Below are positions 11,840-31,841 of a stretch of DNA of 64,000 bases, piece after piece. The translations under genes and the position numbers were made by a program. Every line of letters begins with the position of its first letter. The stretch's first letter is position 1. This DNA is from Casuarina equisetifolia (Eukaryota > Streptophyta > Magnoliopsida > Fagales > Casuarinaceae): assembly GCA_028551475.1 (NCBI GenBank), contig CM052359.1, positions 13,641,583-13,705,582 of the forward strand, in the 5' to 3' direction. Under the pieces are notes generated by a model that was not told where the DNA came from, ran no database searches, and was given only the letters and a program-made list of their open reading frames with translations.

Positions 11840-13480
11840 CTGTTGTTTTGCTAGGGTTGCGGCTGCCCTATCTGGTTGGGCACCTGGCCCCCGACGACAT
11901 ATGCGGCAGTTGCACATTGAAGTCGTCGTCTTTCTCCCCCCGTTAGAGGTCATTCCTTGTTGAAATATGTGTGATGTTGGGCTCATTCTAGTGCTTCTAT
12001 GTTTTCTTACAATTTTCTCAATATGGTATTTGAGAGGTCGAGATGCTAGTGTTCTTCATCGTCTTCCTGGTACCAATTGGATGTAGTTCATCCAACTCTT
12101 GCCTTAGAGGTATTCCGTTCTCCTACTCTTCTTAGGGTTTTCTTAGCAATTTTTTTTTTTTTTAAGTTATTAGTTAAGTAGCTTTGGGTGTCATTTCAAT
12201 TTTCATGCGCTTCTTGACACTTCACCAACCATCATTGTCCTTTAGACTACTTTGCCCTTTACTCTTTAAGCTTACCACAATCATGTCCTCGTCTCCTCCA
12301 CACCGAATACAACCACAAAACCCAAACCCGACAGCAGCCCTTATCAACACATACCGTGACCTCTATTACCTTTCAACCACGAACATTCCTGGAGCATCTC
12401 TTGTCACTCAAGTGCTTAAGGATGAAACCAACTATGAACTTTGGAGCATTCAGATGGAGAATCAACTCATGGCTAAAAACAAATGGGGCCTCATTGATTG
12501 TACCTTCACTCGGCTAAAAACAGACAGAAAAACAGTGTGCTTGGGATCTTTGTGGTTTTGCTGTTCAGAGTTGGTTTGGGAAATTTGTATCAGCAGAGTT
12601 GATATGGTATGTGACTCTAAAGAAAGATCTAAAGGTAATTTGGGAGACATTCAGGACATGGTTTGGGACCCTTACTTCCACCCAACAGTATCACCTTCGT
12701 CAAAGACATTTTGAGAGCAAGATGCTTGTTCCTACCGTCATTGAGTATTACACCAAACTCAGTAATCTTTGGCTTGAACTAGACACTATAAAACCCCAAA
12801 TCCGTAGCCATTGTGGGAATTGTTCTTGTAGGGTGAATGAGAGAGCTGAGAAGCATAAAACTATGGACTTCTTGCTGGGTTTGCCGGATAGATTTCAAAA
12901 TTACAGAACTAATATTCTGTCAAAAGACCCACTCCCATCTGTAGACGCTGCTTTCAACCTAGCTAAAGAAGATGAACACCAAAGCAGGAACGAGGAAATT
13001 AATTACTACTATGGACAGTCCTCTAATTCTGGAACCACGGGGAAAACAGATGCAAAAGGGAGAACCATGTGCTCCCATTGCCACAAATCTGGGCATTCTA
13101 GGGAAAATTACTACCAACTTGTTGGTCATCCTCCTGGTTGGACTCCAAGCAAGGGAAAAGTGGGTTCCTGTGGGCAAGTGCTTCAGACCGGTGACGGAAG
13201 TGGTTTCCCACTATCTCTGCAAACAGCAATCCCACAAGCGATGCAGGCGGGATAGGTAGCTCGGGCACGGGCCAGATGGTAGGCTTACCGCCCTGTCTTT
13301 TCAAGGCTCAAGCCAATTTGGGTCTGCTCTTCAGAACCCAGACCAGCATCAGTTGCCGAATCCCCAAGGTTTGTTGGGGAATTCATCTTTTTCCGGCACC
13401 CTATGGGATCTCCATACAGTCTAAATCAACTTCACCCATAGCTTGGCTTCCCAGTCATTGGGTAGTTATGAAGGTATGGT
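11840..13480 (+). mobile_element. Ty1/copia fragment (5' LTR end, PBS, gag)
   Basis: A primer-binding site resembling the initiator-Met tRNA complement (tggtatttgagagg, 12024-12037; consensus TGGTATCAGAGC) follows a sequence ending CA at 12020, taken as the 3' end of a 5' LTR whose start I cannot fix. A gag frame follows (12283-13255). Protease, integrase and reverse transcriptase are absent, and the sequence becomes unrecognisable after about 13480. Confidence 0.68.
12283..13255 (+). pseudogene. Copia gag (UBN2-like, CCHC zinc knuckle), frameshifted
   Basis: The first frame (12283 to about 12525) begins MSSSPPHRIQ and contains NYELWSIQMENQLMAKNKWG, the usual start of plant copia gag. After a frameshift near 12525 a second frame carries VIWETFRTWF, FLLGLPDRFQNYRTNILS and a zinc knuckle CSHCHKSGHSRENYY, in which the last cysteine is replaced by tyrosine. 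The protein would have formed the particle shell of the retrotransposon. Frameshift plus knuckle loss make it non-functional. Confidence 0.8.
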
Positions 13481-13761
13481 GCTGACCCACAAACAGGAAT
13501 CGTATTTACTTCAAACCATCAGTAACATCGAAATACTAAGAATTCAGAAATTAAGTTCCTTGTTGGAATGTATTTTGAATAATGGTAAAAGGTAAAAGGA
13601 ATATATTTTTCTAATAAATGAATAAACTGGAAGCTTTCTTGTTCAGACGAACACGAACGTGGACACAATCCCTTAACCATGCATTTTTTTGTAGCGGCCA
13701 AGGTATTGTTGTGGTAAAAGCCTTGCCTTGACAGACACACAACATTTTTTAACGATGTTTT
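13481..13761. other. Spacer
   Basis: Short unassigned stretch between the gag fragment and a solo LTR. A minus-strand frame at 13519-13740 is not recognisable. Confidence 0.4.
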
Positions 13762-14448
13762 TGATGGGAAAAATGACGTATAACATTTTTCACTTTAATT
13801 GAACCTGTGAGAAAATACTAAAACATCAATAATGTATTTGAATCACAAGTAAAATAATTAAATCACAATTAATACAAAAGAGTTTTTACGTAGAAAACTC
13901 TTCCAATGTGAATGATAAAAACCACGGAACTGATCACGAATTCCACCCAAATCTCCACTATATAAATAATTAGATTACAACCCAATCAAGCCCTTAACAA
14001 TAGCAACAGGATTAAGATTTACTGATTCAACAATAATAGAATTACCAATAAATAGTGAAGAATAAGTTGTAAATAACAACTTAATCAAGAAAAATTAGAG
14101 AAATATCATCCATATTTTTGACTAAGATCTGCTGACTTCAAGAGCTCCAAACGACGATCCAACCGTTCACAATGAAGAACACCCAATCCTGAACCTACTG
14201 ACAAAAAATCAGCTCAATCGGACCATAGATCGACCTTGATCAGACATTTAATCAACTGCTGCGCAAGGCCTTTAATTCCTGCGAAATTTTGTTCTTTTCT
14301 TTTCTCTCTCTCTCTCCTCTCTTTGACGGCCACTCACCTTTTCTCCTAAAGAAAAAAATCCTATATTTGTTCTTTTAAACTTTAGGGTCATATTACCCTA
14401 ATTGGACTCAATAATAAGTCCCCGAATATGAGTTGAACCAACCCAACA
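13762..14448 (-). mobile_element. Solo LTR of the Tork-like copia family found at 27104-32528
   Basis: This is the reverse complement of the LTRs at 27104-27774 and 31842-32528. Read on the minus strand it starts TGTTGGGTTGGTTC and ends TTTTTCCCATCA. It is 687 bp, the same length as the 3' LTR at 31842-32528. The flanks gtttt (13757-13761) and gcttt (14449-14453) form a 5-bp target duplication with one transition. No internal sequence remains. Confidence 0.9.
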
Positions 14449-14453
14449 GCTTT

Positions 14454-16999
14454 TTAGAACATCAACAGATTTTGGATCAGGAATGAGATTGTGCTTTTCT
14501 TGCTCATTTGTATCATCCAAATGACGTGAACTAATTCAATGCTAGTTACCAGGAGGCACTATGCAAATTGCTTTATATTTTCCTTAACAAATAAGACTCT
14601 TCCTACCAAGATGACCATGCCTAAACAAAGTCAAGTTGGAATTTCAACAGTTCAAATACATCAATCATTTCGCAAAATGAACCAATATGTACCTTTAGGC
14701 CTTAAAGCCCATGGTGGTTGATCATGGTCTTGCTAGAAGTGGAGAATCATGCCCTTGAAAACGTCATCACCCACAAAGAGATTTTTCTCTGATTCTTTCA
14801 TTGAGGTGAACCACTTGATTTAGACAACAATGGCGTTTGAGTTGGTGGGGCTCTTCATGCTTCAGTTGAAATTCTGGTATGAGGTTTGGGGAAAAGGTGA
14901 AGGTGCTTCTTTTTGTTTGCTAATTAATGGCGGTCACGTTGTGATGGCTATGCTTCTCCAACCCCTCTACACAACCAACTCAATTACAGCAAAAACAGCA
15001 CCACTGTCCAATTGAGGTATATCTTAAAAAAGGGTCCATCTCTGCGTGACACAAGGTGGAGCTCAAATTCCCACCAAACATTGAGTAACCTAACATCTTC
15101 AAGCTGAGATTAGGAGGCAAAAGAACTTTGAGAGATGAGGACAACAAACCCAATATCACGCAGAATAGATAATGCTAAGAAACTTATTCTTATCTAAAAG
15201 TTGACTAACTATAAGAAAGATATTTTTTCATATATAAAAAGTTTCTAAGTAAAATTTAGATAATATGAAAATTTTTTGGTTATACCATTCTTAGCACACC
15301 TTTTCGCAATTAGAATGAGTTGTGTGCTTGTGGGGAGCTCTACGCGCACGGAGTTTTGTCTGTTGAACTTTGACTTTAATAGCTCGTATGTTTGGTTGTT
15401 TTACTTTTAGCGACTATTTTTACAAGACAAAATTTGACTCTGATTATTCTTTGTATTTTTCTCTTCTCCTTAATGGCTGATTTTAAGTGAGATTATTGAG
15501 TTATTTTTTATACGAGTTAAAATGACCAACTTCCCAATATCCGCTATGCTTTTCATTTTTTTCCTACGTAACTCGTTGGTAGCTGAGTACTCAAAACTAG
15601 TTTTATGGGAAAAGTTATTTATCAAGCGAAGATAAAAAGCTTTTTAATTTAGGAAAGAGAAGAATAAAAATTGTGCAAAGCCCTTTTATTATAACGGAAG
15701 ATATATGAGATAAAATAATTGTAGACTTCGAGCCAATGGGAGATATAGACTATTTTTTCACCTTTGCCTTGGATTTTGCTCAATCTCTCTAAAAATGGTC
15801 CCATTATGCTCTTACTCCAAGAAACCTCCCAAATGCTGCTGTTGTGGTCATCATGAGAAAGAGGAAGCTTTTCGCTTAGGGAGTGAATTGATTGGTTACA
15901 ATTTCAAAACTTCTTTGCTGAAAGAGATGAAAAGCCAAGAAAACAATGTGATATAACGTGCATTGGAATGCATAAAACGTCATGTTGTTGACGCTTTTCT
16001 TTAACTAAAAGAAGGAAAACCGTAGTTGAATTAATCAATGCATCGCTTATTAAAATGAATGTACAAAAAATGGACTTTTTTTTTTTTGAAAATTGTATAA
16101 CAAAAGTGTTATATGGTCTAAATTTCTCTGAAAACTCTCTTTAAATAGAGCAAATGTTATTTTAGTATCAAATCAACTTTTAGATAAAAATGAAGTTTCA
16201 AATATGACATCAAGTTCAAAGTTTAAATGCAGTTATTTTTTATTTATAGACAAAAAATTTCAGTTTAAATGCAGTTATTTTTTATTTATAGACAAAAAAT
16301 TTCATGAAAACTTTTTTCCTTTGATAAGAGTGAAAACGTGTTGAAAATAATATGTTGAAAATGTTAAGAGATGACTATAATAAATTTCACTAACCCTTAA
16401 TTAATTTTTAAGTTAAATAATAAACATTTTAACATAGTATCAAAATCAAGATCTCCTTAATATTTTTATGAGTTGTCATTAATTTAAGTCTACATATGAT
16501 TCACATAATATAACATTATGATAGTTTGATAATTCTTGGATATACTATAATTGGTTTCATAAACTCTTAAATAAATAAACTCCTATGCTTCTTAATTATT
16601 ATTTTTAAGTAGTAATGGAAAATAAAAAGAAATGCTTGACATCCGAAAAACTTGGTTAACGTTTTCTTTTTCTTTTTCTTTTTCTTTTTCTGTCAATAAC
16701 AAGAATCGACCTGGCTGAACCAAGCAGTCAACAACTAACTAATCCAATGCAAGCTCAATTCCTAAAAAAGAATCATTTGATTTTCTTGTTTAATATTCTA
16801 TGATAGATCGTTTAGAAGTGTGGGATTTTAGAAAGCTACACTCATTTTTTATTAATTAATTACTCCTCTTTAATTACAGTGTCAGAGATCAATTTTTTAA
16901 TATTTTGAAAAAAAAAAGAGAAAAATATAGAAAAGATGGAAAAGGTGTATAACGAAGCTTCAGAGTCCATGCAATTCCGAGAACGTAGGAGCGACTGTC
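14454..16999. other. Intergenic region upstream of the NDR kinase gene
   Basis: AT-rich. Two short plus frames (14539-14721 and 14830-15015) are unassigned and probably not genes. It contains a perfect 42-bp tandem duplication (16220-16303), a T5C hexamer run near 16667-16691 and the kinase promoter region. No clear TATA box could be chosen. Confidence 0.5.
16220..16303. repeat. Perfect 42-bp tandem duplication
   Basis: Two identical head-to-tail units, 16220-16261 and 16262-16303, each starting agtttaaatgcag and ending acaaaaaatttc. Confidence 0.9.
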
Positions 17000-17005
17000 A
17001 ATTCT

Positions 17006-17052
17006 CCGCCCCCCCCTCCCTCCCCCTCTCCCTCTCTCTCTCTCTCTCTCTC
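17006..17052 (+). repeat. C/T-rich and CT dinucleotide tract in the NDR 5' leader region
   Basis: A polypyrimidine stretch (runs of C, then CTCTCTCT...) ends just before the likely transcribed leader. Such CT tracts are common near plant transcription start sites; a regulatory role is inferred only. Confidence 0.6.
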
Positions 17053-17353
17053 GCTAGGGTTTCGGGAGATCGATATTTCTTTATCTTTGGGTGGCCTTGA
17101 CTCCTCTGACAATTTATTTACGCGGTAATCCGAATTCTCAGCCTTTTGTTTTTGGTTTGTTCGGATGGGATGGTTTTGGTTTTCAAGCTTTTGAGTTTTT
17201 GTGATAGCTTTTTGTTTGGGTGAAAATGCGTGAGATTAAAATGTTCTGAGGGAATTCGTTCTTGCATTGGGCTTGTTCTGTGAAATTAAGGGATTGCGCG
17301 GGAAATTGAAGCTTTCTTTTTTCTGAATTCTTGAAAGCGAGGCTAAGGAGTCG

Positions 17354-17788
17354 GAATTCTATAGTTAATGGGAAGGAATTGCGTTAGATTTTGTCTTCTT
17401 TGTAGGGAGTAGGTTCAACATTGTTCCTTTAATGCGTGCGATTTTTTTTTTTTTTGGCAGATTGGTGCTTAATTTTTTTGGCTGTTTATGTTTTGATTCT
17501 TGCAGATTGGTGGCATTTTTGGCATCTGGGAATGAATGTTTTGGTGGGTTGGAGGTGTGTAAGGTTTAGAATTAATAGGAAACGATTGCGTAAGTTTTGT
17601 TTTCTTTGTAGCGAAATGAGAGGTTCTTTTTCTTTTTATAGGTTCAATTTCGTTCCTTTAATGCGTGTGATTTTATGTTTTCGTAGAGTGGTGCTTACCT
17701 TTCTCGGTTGTTTGTGTTTTGATTCATGCAGATTGCGGTCGCATCTAATTTTTTGGTATCTGGGATGGAATAGCTTGGTGTTATGTAG
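17354..17788 (+). repeat. Tandemly duplicated segment in the 5' leader/leader intron of the NDR gene
   Basis: Two diverged copies of about 200 bp, roughly 17354-17550 and 17570-17788. Both contain in order ttctttgtag, ggttcaa, gttcctttaatgcgtg, tggtgctta, ttttgatt and tgcagattg. Each therefore carries its own candidate 3' splice site (after 17505 and after 17731), upstream of the ATG at 17840. A 132-codon open frame over this area is a by-product and not a gene. Confidence 0.7.
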
Positions 17789-17839
17789 AGGAATGGTATA
17801 TAGAGATTTGAGGTTGCTGTTGCGCTTGAAGTGAAGCAA

Positions 17840-25278
<7,439 letters not shown>

Positions 25279-27098
25279 CTTCCATTTACTTGGGTATAAT
25301 TCGTGGGCTCTTCATTTGAAGTCCATGTTGAGCATGAAGCTAGATTTGTTTGGAAACTCCAGGCTTTGACATGGGAAGAAAATACGTCGATTTGGAGCAA
25401 GTAATCAGCTTGGAGCCTGCCTGCATAAGAATCTTGTAACCTTCTCTGTTACTAAAGATGAAGTTACTGAAGAGTAAATAGTAGTTCGTTCACTACTGAT
25501 ATGTATTTTCCAATTTTTGTCCTTCAATCTTGTTGAAAATGCTGTAAAAAGCCACTGCCACTCATAGCACGTACATGGTGTTTTTTTTCTTGGTAAAATG
25601 ATGAAAAAGAAACAGAAATTGTTAATCTTGGTAATTCTTTCCATTGTACTGTACCTTCATCCTCGATTTTTCCTTCATTTTCGGAAGAAATTTAGTTTAT
25701 CTTATATTTGTGGGAAATTTAGGTGCAGATGGTATGTGCTTTGAAGCTCAAAACTTGTTTATTTAAAGCAAAGAGGTCATCGAACTTGATTTTGGAGCTC
25801 GTTTAGTGAACAAGACAAACTTGATAAGCCTAAGCTTGACTTGATTAGGCTAGCGTACAGGACCTTTCAATAAATCTTTCAGAAGCTCCAAAGTATGTTT
25901 GGAATAAAAGAGAGAAGATACCCTAGAGCACCAAAGTATAAATCTTATCAAATGAATTTAATGATTAAAGTTCGATTAACATAAGGCTATTCAGTGCCTT
26001 CCAATTAAGAGTAAGAGTGGTTGCTCATATTTTAAAACTCAAAATCTTGAATTTTGTTGAGAGATTGAATATAAACATTGTAGCATATATATACGTACAA
26101 ACAAGGACAAAGAATAACACGAGTTTACCTGAACTGAAGTAAACTATCCTTATGTTCAAAAGTAACAAATTACCCTCTTTCAACTCGGGTTTTTCTGACT
26201 CGTAGTTTTCTTTTATGATTGAAAATCATTCTTCTTATAATAACTTAATTTGTCATCAAGCCAACAGTTTAGTGGCTGGTTACTAGACTACTGTTTACTA
26301 AGGATTCAGGTTCTGAATTTAACATCTCATACTCCCAAGCCTCTTATATTTAATAAAAACTAAAACTAAAAATAAAAATAAAAAGAACTACTTGACAGAG
26401 GATGATTTAAGCTTCGTATGTCGAAAGCCTGAATGGCAAAAAATGATTTCGTCTCCACAAACAAAGATCATAGTTTTACTTTAAATCACGAACAAGCTTG
26501 AACCCTAAACTTTGCGAGGAATGTATTTGGAACCACATTAACAACCACATTACAACAACGCATCATTCTAAAGATATTCTCCCATCTCAAGGCTTGACCG
26601 ATTGACCATGGTGGGCGAGTGCCATTTGTCAATCTGGTGCCCTTTCAGCGTCACCATCAATTACGGAGTAACTAGTACTTTAAGAAAACAAAATAAACTG
26701 TTTTGAAAGCTACTCTTCTTTTAGTAATGTCCCTACTTGATTATCGGGGTAATCAGTTGTTCATAATTCCCCACATGCCCAAATCAACTGCAAAAGAAAA
26801 AACGAAAGGGGAAAAAGTAGAATTTTCTACACCTACTTGTACTTGCAAGTCACACTTAAACAACTACCATAAATAATGAAGCATGGGGACATGTAGAAGA
26901 CTTTTAAATGAGTGAAACCAATTATTTAGAAATAAGATTTATTCTATATATTACTCCGAAGTCCCATATTATAATCCAAATCCGTGAGGCAAGCAATATG
27001 AATGTAGAAAAGGAACGTAAAAAACGTAGAGTAATTTCCCTATTTTGCCTCATCTTGTACATAATCTTGTCTTATGAAGATCCCATGTTTATGCAATC
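25279..27098. other. NDR 3' untranslated region, then intergenic
   Basis: The 3' UTR probably extends to about 25650-25700. The remainder is AT-rich and contains an A-rich microsatellite of aaaact/aaaaat units near 26350-26384. A plus frame at 26908-27159 enters the copia LTR and is not considered coding. Confidence 0.55.
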
Positions 27099-27103
27099 AC
27101 TTA

Positions 27104-27774
27104 TGTTGGGTTGGTCCAGCCCATATTCGGGGACTTATTATTGGGTCCAATTAGGGTAATGTGACCCTAAGGTTTAAAAGAAAAAATATAAGGTTTTTTC
27201 TTTAGGAGAAGAGGTGAGTGGCCGTCAAAAAAGAAAAGAGCAGAATTTTGCAAGAATTAGAGGCCCTGCGCAGTAGTTGATCAAATGTCTAATCAAGATC
27301 TATCCGTGGTCCGATTGAGCTGATTTTTTGTCAACAGGTTCGGGATTAGGTGTTCTTCATTGTGAACGGTTGGATCGTCGTTTGGAGCTCTTGAAGTCAG
27401 AAGATCTTTGTTGAAAATCTGGGTGATTTTTCTCTAACTTTTCTTGGTTAAGTTATTGTTTACAACTTGTTTTTCACTATTTATTGGTGATTCTATTATT
27501 GTTGAATCAGTAAATCTTAGTCCTGTTGCTATTGTTAAGGACTTGATTGGGTTGTAACCTAACGATTTATGTAGTGGAGATTTGGGCGGACTCCGTGATC
27601 GGTCCCGTGATTTTTTATCCTTCACATTAGAAGGGTTTTTCCACGTAGAAATTCTTTTGTGTTGAGTGTAATATTTGCTTATTCTACTTGTGATTCAAAT
27701 ACATCGTTGGTGTTTTAGTATTTCCTCACAGGTTCAATCAAAGTGGGAAACATTATACGTCGTTTTTCCCATCA
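27104..27774 (+). repeat. 5' LTR of the copia element
   Basis: 671 bp, TG...CA ends. Compared by eye with the 3' LTR it shows about 35 substitutions, mostly transitions, and lacks a 16-bp A/G-rich stretch that the 3' LTR has near 31975. Confidence 0.93.
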
Positions 27775-27829
27775 GAGTGGTATCAAGAGCTTAGGTTGTG
27801 GTTGTTTTATTTTTGGATTTGATTGAACG

Positions 27830-30800
27830 ATGGAACTAAGCACTAACAGGATGATTAGTTTGAATGGAAGAAACTATCATGTTTGGAAAGGTAAGATGGA
27901 AGATTTGTTTTATGTAAAGCGTTGGCACTTGCTGGTGTTTAGTAAAACTAGACCAGACAACATGAGTGAAGCCGATTGGACTCTTAAGCATAAAATTGTA
28001 TGCGGGTTCATTCGACAATTTGTAGATGAGAATGTTTTGAATCACATTAGTAAAGAAACACATGCTCGGACTCTATGAAACAAACTTGAATCCTTGTATG
28101 CTCGAAAGACTGGAAATAATAAGATGTATTTGATGAAGCAACTTATTAGCTTGAAATATAAAGATGGGCAATCCATATCTGATCATTTGAATGAGTTTCA
28201 GGGAATGTTAGATCAACTTTCAGGTATGAATATGAAATTTGAAGATGAAGTATAAGAACTTTGGTTACTTGGTACTTTACCAGAATCTTGGGAAACATTT
28301 CGTATGTCAGTAAGTAACTCTGCTCCCGATGGTATTGTCACTATGGATTTTGCCAAGACTAGTATTTTGAATGAAGAGATGAGAAGAAAGAGTCAGGGTT
28401 CTTTATCTCATTTTGAAGCTTTAGTTGTTGAAAATAACGGGAGAAGTCATAGTAGAGGTCCGAGAAGTTATAACAAAAGTCGAAATAAGTCTAGATCATG
28501 GCATAAAAATGTAGAGTGCCATCATTGTAGTAAGATGGGTCATATCAAGAAAAATTACTTCTAGCTGAAAAATGAAAAGAAGAATGGTAAAGGTAGAAAT
28601 GAGAAGAAGAAAGTTAATGAAAGTGAGGAGAAGAAGGACAACAATGATGATGATCGAGTTGCAGCAGCTACTAATAAACTTGTTATTATGTGCTATGATG
28701 ATAATGTGAATTTTGCAAGTAATGAGACAAGTTGGGTAATTGATAGTGGTGTTTTTCTTCATATTACTTCCAAGAGGGAGTTCTTTACTTCTTATACTCC
28801 TGGAAACTTTGGCACATTGAAGATGGGTAATGATTGTTTGGCTAAAGTTGCAGGTATGGGAGATGTATGCTTGGAGACTCGTAATGGATCCAAGTTGGTT
28901 CTCAAGAATGTTAGACATGTACCAGAAATTCGTTTGAATTTGATTTCTACCAGACAACTTGATAATGAAGGTTTTTGCAATATTTTCAATAATGGGCAAT
29001 GGAAACTTACTAAGGGTTCATTAGTTATGACTAGAGGCAAGAAAGAGTCTTCTTTGTATTTATTTTAGGCCAAGATTTCCAAGAACATTTGTAATGTAGT
29101 GGAAGATAGGAATACAAGTGCTTTATGGCACAAAAGGTTAAGTCACATGAGTGAGAAGGACATGAATGTGTTGGCAAAGAAGAACTTGTTATCTAGGATT
29201 AATAGTGCAAAACTTGAGAAGTGTGCACATTGTTTAGCTGAAAAACAGAAAAGAGTTTCATTCTATAGTCACCTTCCTTCAAGAAAATCAGATTTCTTAG
29301 AGTTAGTACACTCAGATGTTTGTGGCCCAGTTAACCCGAGGACGCTTGGTGGAGCATCCTACTTTGTGACCTTTATTGATGACTACTCAAGAAAGGTTTA
29401 GGTTTATGTTTTGATGTCAAAAGATCAAGTGCTAGATGTGTTCAAGCAGTTTCAAGTTTCAGTAGAGTGGCAAACTGGAAAGAAGTTGAAATGTATTCGA
29501 TCAGACAATGGTGATGAGTACATTGGACCATTTGATGAGTATTGTAGGCAACATGGTATTTGACATCAAAAGACACCTCCAAAAACACCTCAGTTGAATG
29601 GTATCACGGAAAGAATGAATAGGACATTGGTTGAGAGAGTTAGATGCATGATTTCAAATGCTAACCTGCCAAAGACATTTTGGGGTGAAACATTACTTAC
29701 AACAGCTTATGTCATCAATCTATCTCCAACTATTGTTTTAGATGGTGATGTGCCAGATAGAGTTTGGTTTGGCAAGGATATTTCCTATAACTATCTAAGA
29801 GTATTTAGTTGCAAAGCATTAGTTCAAATTCCAAAGGATGAGAGGTCTAAGTTAGATGTCAAGACACGAGAATGTATATTTCTTGGTTATGGTTATGATG
29901 AATTTGGTTACAGGTGTTATGATCTAGCTGTGAAGAAAATTGTGAGAAGTCGTGATGTTGTATTTTTTGAAAATCAAAATATGACAGATATTGGCCAAAG
30001 TGAGAAGAATATGTCACAAGGATCTAAGATTGGTATTGATATTGATCTAATTCCTTCAAATGATTTACAGCGACAGTTGCCAAAACAAGTTGAAAGTGAT
30101 ATTCAACATGATGTTCAGAATCAGGTTCAGAATGACCAACAGAGTGCAGATAATAGTGACACTCAGACATATAATGTTGTTGATGTTCAGTAGAATCCAT
30201 CTTCAGTTCCACCATTGAGGAGGTCTACTAGAGATCGCCATCCATCATCTAGATACTCTACTGAGGAGTATGTATTGTTGACTGATGCAGGTGAGCCTGA
30301 GAGCTTTGAAGAAGTAGCAGATGATGTGGATAAGAAAAAATGGGTTGATGCAATGCAAGATGAGTTGAAATCTTTGCATGATAATCAAACATTTGAGTTA
30401 GTGACATTGCCTAAGGGCAAGAAAGCTTTGAAGAATCGTTGGATTTATAGATTGAAACATGATGAAAATTCTTCACAACTTCGATACAAAGCCAGACTAG
30501 TTATTAAAGGTTTCAGTCAGAAAAAGGGAATTGATTATGATGAGATTTTCTCACCTGTTGTGAAAATGTCCTCAATTCGAGTAGTTTTAGGATTTGCTAC
30601 CAGTCTTGATATTGAAATTAAGTAAATGGATGTAAAGATTGCTTTTCTTCATGGTGACCTAAATGAAGAAATTTATATGGAGCAACCAGAGGGTTTCGAA
30701 GAAAAAGGTAAAGAGAACTATGTTTGCAAGCTAAAGAAAAGTTTATATGGCTTAAAACAGGTACCAAGACAATAGTATCGAAAATTTGAGTCTTTTATGG

Positions 30801-31746
30801 GGGAGCAAGCCTACAAGAAGACAAATTCTGATCATTGTGTATTTGTGCAGAAGTTCTCAGATGATGACTTTATCATTTTATTGCTTTATGTAGATGATAT
30901 GCTTATAGTTGGTAAAAATGCTGCAAGAATTGAAAAGTTGAAGCAAGAGTTAAGTAAGTCATTCTCAATGAAAGACTTAGGCTCAGTGAAACAAGTTCTT
31001 GGTATGAGAGTTAGTTGTGATAGAAAAGCCAAGAAGTTATGATTGTCTCAAGAGGAGTACATCAAGAAAGTGCTTCAAAGGTTTTGTATGGATAAAGCTA
31101 AAGTGGTGAGCACGCCTCTTGCTACACACTTTAAGCTTAGTAAGAAACAATGTCCTACAGATGAGGAAGACAGAAAAGATATGGAAAGAGTTCCTTATGC
31201 TTCGGCTGTTGGTTGTTTAATGTATGCAATGATTTGTACAAGGCCAGATATAGCTCATGCAATTGGAGTAGTTAGCAGATTTACTTCTAATCCTGGAAGA
31301 GAACATTAGAATGCAGTGAAGTGGATTCTAAGGTATCTTCGAGGCACTTCTAGTTTGAAACTTTCATTTGGGAGTGATAAGCCTATTCTTGTGGGATATA
31401 TAGATTCTGATATGGCAGGGGATATTGATAATAAAAGATTACAAAAATGTATTGCTCTATCTACAACAGAAGCAGAATTTATTACAGCAATGGAAGCATG
31501 TAAAGAATTGCTTTGGATGAAGGAATTCATAAAAGAACTTGGTTTTGTGCAAGAAAGTATGTGTTATTTTATGATAGTCAAAGTGCTATACGTCTTGCTA
31601 AGAACTCTACTTTTCATCAAAGGTCAAAGCATATTAATGTAAAGTATCATTGGATACGAGATATCATGGAAACCAAAGATGTTGCACTTGAAAAAGTACA
31701 TACTAAGGATAATGGTTCTGATATGATGACAAAGGCTTTATGGTGA
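27830..31746 (+). pseudogene. Copia gag-pol polyprotein with nonsense codons, one deletion and one frameshift
   Basis: One reading frame runs from the ATG at 27830 to about 31550. Gag starts MELSTNRMISLNGRNYHVWK; its zinc knuckle CHHCSKMGHIKKNYF has the last Cys changed to Tyr. Protease has WVIDSGVFLHIT near 28733. The integrase zinc-binding part has LWHKRLSHMSEKDM and CAHC, and its core has DVCGP, IDDYSR and IRSDNGDEY. RT has [32 protein letters not shown] and YVDDM. RNase H keeps GYIDSDMAGDIDN and STTEAEF but has lost roughly 20-25 codons between them. A frameshift near 31550 moves the last part (DSQSAIRLAKNS, SKHINVKYHWIRD, DNGSDMMTKAL) into another frame. There are eleven in-frame stops before the shift and one after it. 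The domain order and the terminal MMTKAL motif resemble TNT1-94-type polyproteins. Confidence 0.92.
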
Positions 31747-31841
31747 GAAAAGTTTGAGTTTTGTCGGCATGAGGCCGGTTTAGATTATGCTTGAGAAATG
31801 GACATATGGAATCTCCCTCATTTGGGCTGGAGGGGGAGAAT

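Noticed and set aside
17436..17834. 132-codon plus frame before the NDR start
   Set aside because: It spans the duplicated leader segment with splice-site-like sequences, is rich in Phe/Leu/Cys from T-rich DNA, and is better explained as leader or intron.
26908..27159. 83-codon plus frame
   Set aside because: It crosses the target duplication into the copia 5' LTR, so it is a chance frame.
28496..28999. 167-codon minus frame
   Set aside because: Antisense shadow of copia gag/protease sequence.
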